This document shows positions 56,954-64,000 of a DNA stretch of 64,000 bases, one piece after another. The position numbers and the translations under genes are program-made. The stretch is from Niebla homalea (Eukaryota > Ascomycota > Lecanoromycetes > Lecanorales > Ramalinaceae). The notes beneath the pieces are model-generated. The model was not told where the DNA came from and searched no databases. It worked only from the letters and a program-made list of their open reading frames with translations. Within the stretch, counting starts at the first letter, position 1; every line of letters begins with the position of its first letter. Location of the stretch: assembly GCA_019925105.1 (NCBI GenBank), contig JAHGAU010000005.1:248001-312000 (forward strand), given 5' to 3'.

Positions 56954-57478
56954 AGTAAGTGTGACATCCTTCGGACTTGATCAAGAGTCCACTCCCAAGG
57001 CTTAGAAGTCCGTTCTGACCCTTTCATGTTGGCTCTTTCGCTGACGTTGCATGTCTCTGCTTTTGTTTTAGTGGCCACAGACATCGATGATATCAGAACG
57101 CTGCTAGTTCAGTACCAGGACGCAATCAACGCAAATGACATCGATGAGATTGTCGACAACCAGTACGGAGATGATTCCATCTTTATCGCACCTTCTCCAT
57201 CAAGACCCTCAATTGGCCGAGAGGCCATTCGACGCGCATATCAGGCAATCTTCCTGTCAGCTGAAACAAGGATCGTCCCAGGCTCAACGGTGTTACGCAT
57301 CGAGGAAGTTGTTCCCACAGCGCCAGACTGGGCTTTCGCTCGCCTGGAGACGGAAATAACCGTGAACGCGCCTGAGGAGCAACGAAGCTACAGGCAAATT
57401 CACCAATGTATGCTCATCCTTCGGAAGCTTAGCGATGAAAGAGACGCATGGAGGATCGCGAGGTTTGTGCAGACTTGA
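56954..57478 (+). CDS. SnoaL-like (NTF2-fold) protein
   Basis: Small alpha+beta-barrel protein of the SnoaL-like/NTF2 superfamily. The body ATDIDDIRTLLVQYQDAINA, then DIDEIVDNQYGDDSIFIAPS and the late YRQIHQCMLILRKLSDERDA give 135 residues, the usual size. TTTTGTTTTAG before TGGCC at 57072 is a strong acceptor, and a GTAAGT donor follows an A at 56954. Splicing there joins A to TG and makes the start codon, so the CDS would be 56954 plus 57072-57478. The alternative is translation from an ATG at 57026 without splicing, which adds a hydrophobic LALSLTLHVSAFVLV leader that might be a signal peptide. Substrate or role is unknown; relatives include polyketide cyclases and many uncharacterised proteins. 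Confidence 0.68.
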
Positions 57479-58830
57479 CGCCCAGCTTCGTTCCCCTTGC
57501 CTTGATTTCCTCGAAAGTCTTCAGAGTCACGTGGTCTCGGCGTTTTACGAAGTGCTGATCATGAGAGTGGGCGGTAGATTCAGCATGACGGAAGTCAGTG
57601 CGGATAGCGAGGCCGCAGAGCAGACCTCAGCATAAGAGCGAGGTGGCGTTCAGGATAGTGGTCAATTTCGGTTGAAGCGTTCGTCGGGGTTTGCGAGGTC
57701 TTGACGAGCGACGGAGTCCGGACCATTCCCCATTCAGCGTAAACAGTCGTTACAGGCAATAGCAGAATAGACATCTCATTCGTTCAACCATGATGTTATA
57801 GTCCTGGCATCCTTTGCGCGGCCCACTCCTGGTCTTGAAGACGCATCGCCATCTCGGATACGGAATTCGTCCGGCGCACTTGTGGAAAGGGATGATGAAG
57901 GTTAGACGTCACAACGTCTGATCATTTGTCCACAACAGCATGCTTCCATGCACAAGCCTCCAGACTACATTGTAGCGGAGTTGTTTTCGCTATGCCATTC
58001 AGCTACGTTAGCTCCGAGTGGTTTGATGTCGCCACAGGTGAGAGCTAAGAGCAGTGGACATTTAGTGGTCCTGAAATCCTCGCCCACGTCCGGACAGAGT
58101 GGTCTTATTGCACGGTCAACCCCTGACACCCACGTTGTCCGAAAAATTAGGTCTGCATCTTTGTGATCCGTCCTGATCCAAGACGACGAAGTATGTTTTC
58201 AAGATGAGCAACAGGCAGCAGGGAGTTTGACTCCCATCCGTGGATCTGCCTGCACTAGCTTCTTTTCCGAAAGTGGCCGCCTAGACTTCGGGCTCCTTGC
58301 GGTCCATGGTCTTCCAGCAAAGCCCATTGGAAGCTCCTTGTTGCAACTCAAGGCGCTAGTGGGCAGCGGACCAAGATTTGTGTAAGCCCGAGAATGCCTT
58401 CGTAGGTTGGCTCAAGCTAGGTAATTGATGCTTATGATATCACAATAGTGCCTTGGCGTCGTCATCTTGCTGCCAATGTCGCCCAAATACGAAAACGCTG
58501 CTGCGAGATGCGAGAATCCATCAGGCAGCAGCTCATCATAGTGAGTTGAAGACGGCTTTGGGGGCGGAGAACAACTCCGAAGTCGTCGATCTAGCCATCG
58601 TACCAGTAGCTCATTGCTCACGCCATGCTTGATCGATCCCAATCAAATACCGTCCGGGGCAAGGGCGGCAACATTCGCTCATGCACTCAGCATTGCTTGT
58701 GAGGGATCAGCGTATACTGCCTATCTCGCAATGACTCCGTCGTCGTTAAGTGTGAATTGAGGTCCGAGGACGACGTGGAGATGTTGTCCGTCCGAACCCC
58801 GATGTCAGGGAATGGAACGGAACGGAAGGC
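57479..58830. other. Intergenic, no gene recognised
   Basis: About 1.35 kb with short frames on both strands. None has recognisable features. Confidence 0.35.
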
Positions 58831-59004
58831 TATCGTCGAATCCAAATGAAGTGGCCACCGCGCTAAGCATCTGCACCTCTTTTTTTTTTCTATGAGTATT
58901 TTTTGGGTTTAGCTTTTTTTAATTAAAAACCAAAAATACTCAAAAAAAGGCTGCAAATCGATAGATTATTAGCGCCGTAGCCACTTCATTTGGATTCGAC
59001 GATA
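58831..59004. mobile_element. Foldback MITE C (174 bp)
   Basis: Terminal inverted repeats of 36 bases (58831-58866 and 58969-59004) differ at about two positions and contain ATCGTCGAATCCAAATGAAG. A second inverted repeat inside (TGAGTATTTTT ... AAAAATACTCA) makes nearly the whole element a palindrome able to fold into one hairpin. The ends read TA-TCGTCG and CGACGA-TA, fitting a TA target site. No open frame. Its ends are unlike MITE families A and B. Confidence 0.8.
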
Positions 59005-59947
59005 AATCCGATTGAGCCTACTGGGATAGGCGCAGGATTTGCCCAGTCGTGCAGAATGGTAAATGGAAGCACGCTGCCAAAGCTCGTGACAGGCGTCATC
59101 CTGCACATGCACTCGAGGAAATATGCGGTCCCGGAGGCCATTCAAAGTCAATGTTTGGTATTTCTGTCCTTGGTACTACGGCCCCAGCTTGCGAGGTCCC
59201 AGTCGTCGCTGTTCAGAAGCGATCAACCTATTCATTGTGCTTCAACAATCTTGTGTGGAGGCTTCTTGGATGCTGCTTGTGGCTGCAGCATGATTATGGA
59301 TGTGGCACTGAAGGGGGAATCGTAGCTATCCTCCACACATCAATGATTGATGACGAAAAGGACACACACCCTTGACACCCCATGCATGACGATCTTTCCT
59401 CCCGGCATCTTATCTTAGCCGCGAACAGCCGCTATCACGACTGTCAACTTGTCACATCATAAGCCACAAGAAATGAACAGCAGCGAGAAGACTCGAGAGA
59501 ATGTGAAGCGAAAGAGGGAGTCGCAAAGGAAAAAGCATATGGTTGGTAGCTCCTGGTACCATTGATTGCTACTGTAGAATATGTACACTAAGGATACAGC
59601 TTCCTCCTCCACATAATCTGTCCTCCTCAGTAAATCGCCTGCGTTCAATTTGCTGCCGTATCGTTGATGCATGCCCTCAAAAGAAGAAAGGGGGGTATCT
59701 GAGTTGAGATCGTCAAAATGCCAAATGTCAAACGCCAAACACAATCTATGATTGCCAGGCCACCAAAATGCCGATGATTATGAGTGACATGAAAGTCCAT
59801 GCCGATGCAGACTGTTTGTAACTTTGCTAAATTGCAGCCAAAAAAGTGTTGAGGATGAGGATGTGCTCGGAGATGTCGCCAAAAGAGGACAAGCCTGCTG
59901 ATCCTGCTGACGTGGTGCCCGAGTGACTCAGAGAATGATGGTCACCA
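59005..59947. other. Intergenic between MITE C and SWIRM gene
   Basis: About 940 bp. Short frames only; nothing recognised. Confidence 0.35.
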
Positions 59948-61102
59948 TCACAGGTACTTCTTGAAATGCTTGGGGTCCAACCAGCCAAGTCGCTCGAAGC
60001 CTGACCATAGTGAACTGGCCTTGTTGACGTCAATGTGTGTGCATTCCTGCGCATCGGTCTTATTGAACATCAACGGATTCTGTCCAGTCCGTTGTCGAGG
60101 ATGTTTGATGGTCTCCAACCTCGACTGGAAGATCCGTCGCTTTTGCGTCAAGTAGACAGCGCATTTCAGGCGAAGAGTCGATGCCGCCTTGACCTCAGCT
60201 TCGTGCATGAGGTGGCGATCTGGATCATCGGAGAGATCCAAGGGCTGTGCTTGCCAATGTACCCGCAACTGATCGGCGTTGTTGGCTAGATCGAAAACAT
60301 CAGGGCAGAAGTCGGGCAAGGAATTATAATCGTTATCCTCACGCTTGACCCGAGGTTTTCGATCGGGAGTCTCTGAAGATCGGACCCTCGAGTGGTATTC
60401 CTTCGTCCTTTCGAGTGGCGAGGCCTTCGGTGTTCGCTTGATACGTGGCTGAGCAAGCATTGGCGTTGCTGGTTTGATGGGGCGCTTGCCAGGCTTCGGC
60501 GCGGGCGCAATTGCCACCGGCGCGGCTTTGGTGCCTGGAGGAGCACAGAGCCGCTTGTATTGATGATATTCGTTGTCCTGTTCCTCTCTTTGCCTCTTAA
60601 AATAGGCCGTCGGGTTGCGGTTGTACCGCGCCCCGATCTGAGGTACGCATGACAAAGCCAGCCGGTACTCTTCACGAGTTGGCCCGTTCAATTTATTTTT
60701 GAATTGGCTGAGGTGCATAGCCATATGCTTGTCAATGAGTTCTTCCGTGTTTGCCACCGGCTCTGAAAACAGTGGCTCTTCGAAGTTGCTGCCTGATTCG
60801 CTGTCTGCGTACAGCAGAGGGTCTTTGAGATCGCTGACCTTGCGCCTGTGGCCATGCGAGTCAACGTCTGCTTTATACGACTTGCTCCCCCATGGCGATG
60901 TGGGTGGCGAAGGCAGGATTCGCATCTTGTTCTCTGGTGTCTTTAACGGTACTTTATTTTCCTCGGGAGAAAATTCTCGCCTCGACGTCGTGGGTGGCGA
61001 TTTAGAAGGTGTCAGGCGGTAGGGATCGAGTAATTTGGGTTCTGGAGGAGACATCAGGTTGGCGATTGAAGGGAGCCGTGGTTTGCTTGATTGATCGATC
61101 AT
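59948..61102 (-). CDS. SWIRM-domain protein (Fun19-like)
   Basis: Single exon. From ATG 61102 it encodes 384 residues; the frame is open to 61222, but the conserved beginning MIDQSSKPRLPSIANLMSPP argues for 61102. The N-terminal two thirds are Pro/Ser/Lys-rich with short conserved blocks (MRILPSPPTSPWGSKSY; LIDKHMAMHLSQFKNKLNG; EEYRLALSCVPQIGARYNRN). The C-terminus (residues ~285-384) is a SWIRM domain: LPDFCPDVFDLANNADQLRV, LTQKRRIFQSRLE, then ASSLWSGFERLGWLDPKHFK. SWIRM domains bind DNA or histone tails in chromatin complexes. The architecture matches fungal Fun19/YOR338W-type proteins, possibly linked to histone-modifying complexes. The upstream region is long and AT-leaning, fitting a regulated gene. 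Confidence 0.82.
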   Translation of the reverse strand: MIDQSSKPRLPSIANLMSPPEPKLLDPYRLTPSKSPPTTSRREFSPEENKVPLKTPENKMRILPSPPTSPWGSKSYKADVDSHGHRRKVSDLKDPLLYADSESGSNFEEPLFSEPVANTEELIDKHMAMHLSQFKNKLNGPTREEYRLALSCVPQIGARYNRNPTAYFKRQREEQDNEYHQYKRLCAPPGTKAAPVAIAPAPKPGKRPIKPATPMLAQPRIKRTPKASPLERTKEYHSRVRSSETPDRKPRVKREDNDYNSLPDFCPDVFDLANNADQLRVHWQAQPLDLSDDPDRHLMHEAEVKAASTLRLKCAVYLTQKRRIFQSRLETIKHPRQRTGQNPLMFNKTDAQECTHIDVNKASSLWSGFERLGWLDPKHFKKYL

Positions 61103-63387
61103 GTTGTACATATGTCGATGGGAAATGGTTGATTGATGGTGAGTGTTGGAGTAAAAAGAGGACAAATGGCGATAATATGTATTTCGATGACGGAAGTCAA
61201 TGGAACAGTTGACGAATAACAATTGGATTTGTCATGAGTTCTTTCGGTGGTCTTAAATTCAATATCCGATGTACGAGGCTTGTGGCGAAATGATGTAAGT
61301 TGTTCCGTGTTAGACCTGATGGTGTTGGCCTGTTTTATTGAGTGTGATTGATGGATTATTAATACCCTTCGACACTGATGAGACTCGCGTTGCTGAATTG
61401 TAATTGATTCAATTGTGCTTGTGATTTTGATATTCACAATCTGGTGGTAGTAAGGTGGGACAATGGGTAAAGCGAAACGGGCGTGAATGAGGCCTGGGGG
61501 ATGCAGCAAGTAATATAGTCGGGACTCCGCCTGATAGAGTCACACGGCGGTTTAGGCAGCGAAAGGAAGGGAGATGATGACTGGTCAATGCGATGTGGGA
61601 TAAATGGGGCGCAGTGGTGGGCCCTGCAGTCAGAACAAAGAAAAACGGGGGAGTCAATTGGGGAAGACGGAAGGCAAAGGGCTTTCAACAGTGCAACCTG
61701 ATCCTGAATCCTTTTACCAAGGAGGAAGATCTGAGGGTCGTTTGCCAGTGAAGTGGGCTTAAGCGCCTTGCATGATTTCGAGTTACACCATGTACTGGTC
61801 ATCTGCCTGGTCGATACCGAAAGGCCCTAGAAGTGAGCGAGGCAGATGATTTGTCAATGTGTCATGAGGCAAAACAAAGGGTGTAGGCGGCAAGCCAATT
61901 GAAACCGGGTGCCGCTTGAGCTCTGAACTCCGAGAGGTCTATTGCGCAATCAGTCATCAATCATCGAATCAATGATGCACCTTGACTTGTTTCAATTCGT
62001 GGTTCTCACACCCTGAGAATTGGGTGGGAAATGATAAAGTGGACAAGGGAGAGATGGTTGAGTCATAGAGAGGGCAGCCTCGGTCTGCGCTAAGGGCTAA
62101 CGTAAGCGGTATTCGCCACACTCTAAGCCGTTTCAAGCGAAAGGCCGCGAGTATACAGAGGTCTGATTGGTTGGAGCAGTGAATAAGCCAAAAGCCACAC
62201 CTACCACCTAGATTAGATTGATCGCGCTCGCTTCCCCATGTAATATTATTGTGGCCCCACGGGCCAGGCCACCAGGCATCAATTGACAGCGTCATGAGGT
62301 TTGCCATCACATTCAGGGCTCAATGAGCGCGCTGTCGCCTCAATTGCTGTTCATGCTAGAGTGCCTGCGATTGTGACTACGATTGATCAGGTAGCAATGT
62401 CCAACGTCCAATATCCACCAGCAAGTTTGGGGTCATCTGTGCCTCGTTGGTGCACACAGCACCACATCTCTCGTGTGCTCGCGTGATTCGTCTGTCCGTG
62501 TGACCAACGTCTGATGGTTTGGTGCGGTTGTCGCAACAATTGAGTTTGAGCCGTGCGTGTCCCTTCCGGCGTCGTAATCAAGCCACATCTGATCCAATTG
62601 ATGAATTGATACCCTGTTTGACCTTTACACCGAACGCACTGACAGTCGGGCTAGCTGCATGTAAGGGTCATATGGTCCCTACATGAACCCGTGGCGGACG
62701 TGTGCATTAGTATAGGCAGGTGCTTTCAATCAGAGGCCCTGACCTTCTACCCTTTTGCCAATCTTGACAATTGGTCACATTGGCGTACCGATCGTCGCAA
62801 TCTTGCTTGCAGGCTCACATTCTCACGCAAGAATGACAATAGTATGAGCTTTCCATCCACAAGACTTGAAAGATGTTGGTATGAAGTGGATGTAGATTGT
62901 ATCTCGCATCTACTATTGCTTGCCAATCCACTTTGGCAACCATCCCCTCTATTGACAATTGCATGCTCGTGATTAATACTGATACTTTTTGATTCGTCCT
63001 CTTGAAGACCGTTTCCCACATGACTTGGTCATCGATGTACAACCGGTATGTGCATATTGATATCCACCGCTATGCAAGATGGTCGTCCAATTTTTTTCAG
63101 CCAAAATGAAGAAATCAAGACCATGCATGCAACCTAGAATCCACTCTTCTCGCTCGCAGTCCACTATCGCCCAAGACCAGTCTCCAACCTTGGGTATCAT
63201 GATCAATCGTGAAAAATACGATGCTGCGTCGTCAACTTTTCGTGCTGAATCTCCGAAATGTCCTCCTGTCGCCATCCTTACCGTGCATCTGACATAGGTA
63301 GAGTTGCAGGTATGTGTCTTCGAAAGTCATCCAATTGCCATGGGAAAAAATCGTTCTGTTGGCCGGGAAGAGGGTGTGATAGTCGCC
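61103..63387. other. Long intergenic region
   Basis: About 2.3 kb upstream of the SWIRM gene and downstream of the zinc-knuckle gene. Short frames only, with many TTGATTGATTG-like repeats near 61080-61140 and 61340-61400. No gene supported. Confidence 0.35.
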
Positions 63388-64000
63388 CTAATTAGGGCAG
63401 GCCGCCTGGACATGGCCCGGCTGCTTACACTTGTAGCAGACCCGCTCCGACGAGGTCTCCGACGGACAATCGCGAGACAAGTGTCCCACTTCGCCACCTG
63501 TGGGATTGGTTAGCTTAAGTCTTGGGGAGGTCCACTGGCAAACTCACAATTGTAACACTTCTGGCCCTGTGTACAGTCACGAGACATATGGCCGTAGCCA
63601 CCGCAGGAGTAGCAAGTTGACCCTCCGCCCCCTCCTCGTCCTCCGTAGCCGCCTCCATATCCGCCGCCGCCACCGTATCCACCTCCACCGTAGCCGCCGC
63701 CCCCATACCCTCCACCTTGATCACAATTCCGTGCAATATGGCCAACCTTGCCGCATTTGTAGCATTCCTGGCCACCTCCACCACCGCTGTACCCACCGCC
63801 ATATGCACCCGCCATGCCACCTGCACCGGCAGAGGGACATTCACGGGAAATATGGCCAACTTCGCCACATTTATAGCACGACTTCTCTTTTTGGGGTGCG
63901 GTACATTCTCTCGAGACATGACCCTCTTCGCCACAGTTGTAGCATGTTGGTGTACCCCGTTTAGGGCAATCGCGTGCTTGATGAGAAGAATCTCCGCCTA
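63388..64000 (-). CDS. GIS2: CCHC zinc-knuckle protein Gis2/CNBP, 5' end cut off
   Basis: Single-stranded nucleic-acid-binding protein related to yeast Gis2, S. pombe Byr3 and human CNBP, linked to translation and stress granules. Exons on the minus strand are 64000 (window edge)-63548 and 63497-63388. The visible part starts inside the first knuckle (HQARDCPKR). Six complete CCHC knuckles follow, e.g. [56 protein letters not shown], then [14 protein letters not shown] across the intron and [14 protein letters not shown] at the end. Between knuckles lie two glycine-rich linkers, the larger a run of GGGY/GGYGG with one Arg (about 63625-63720), longer than in yeast Gis2. The start codon lies outside the window. 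Confidence 0.9.

Overview
This looks like a filamentous ascomycete (Pezizomycotina) nuclear contig, possibly Dothideomycetes. Genes carry many short GT-AG introns with CTAAC-like branch points. The gene set is fungal: Erg4, Tom5, Rpc82, QCR2, NatC Mak10, a HET-domain protein and an NB-ARC/TPR NLR-type protein. Intergenic DNA holds small terminal-inverted-repeat elements and AT-rich islands. The class is an inference. No tRNA, rRNA, CRISPR array or virus-like gene was recognised.

Layout. 0-3 kb: nucleoporin NUP57 (+) converging on a four-exon TOM5 microgene (-). 2.9-3.7 kb: two nested MITE-like elements. 4.2-6.5 kb: HET-domain gene whose first ~100 codons resemble the DNA-binding region of a pogo-type transposase. 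7.5-11.6 kb: a cation/proton exchanger with an in-frame stop, then a second apparently broken gene. 11.9-20.3 kb: housekeeping block with IWS1 (-)/PMP47 (+) divergent, then RPC82 (-)/QCR2 (+) divergent. 20.8-21.6 kb: an array of short palindromic repeats. 22.7-25.6 kb: ten-exon MAK10. 26.8-33.4 kb: secreted class 3 lipase, paraoxonase-like esterase, a further copy of one MITE family, an ankyrin protein and an SDR oxidoreductase. 36.2-48.4 kb: USP-family deubiquitinase, RNF10/Mag2-type RING protein, ERG4 and a dienelactone-hydrolase-family protein. 49.0-52.4 kb: small candidate secreted protein divergent from an NB-ARC/TPR gene. 52.4-63.4 kb: gene-poor, with a decayed coding stretch, a SnoaL-like gene, a foldback element and a SWIRM-domain gene. 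The right edge cuts a GIS2/CNBP-type zinc-knuckle gene.

The housekeeping genes do not form one pathway. They cover nuclear pore, mitochondrial import, Pol II elongation, Pol III, respiratory complex III, N-terminal acetylation, deubiquitination and ergosterol synthesis. The accessory material (HET, NLR, broken genes, MITEs, repeat array) sits between them. The two most interesting loci are the transposase-DNA-binding-domain/HET open frame and the NLR with its small divergent neighbour. All exon structures were read by eye from splice signals and frame continuity and were not tested against transcripts.
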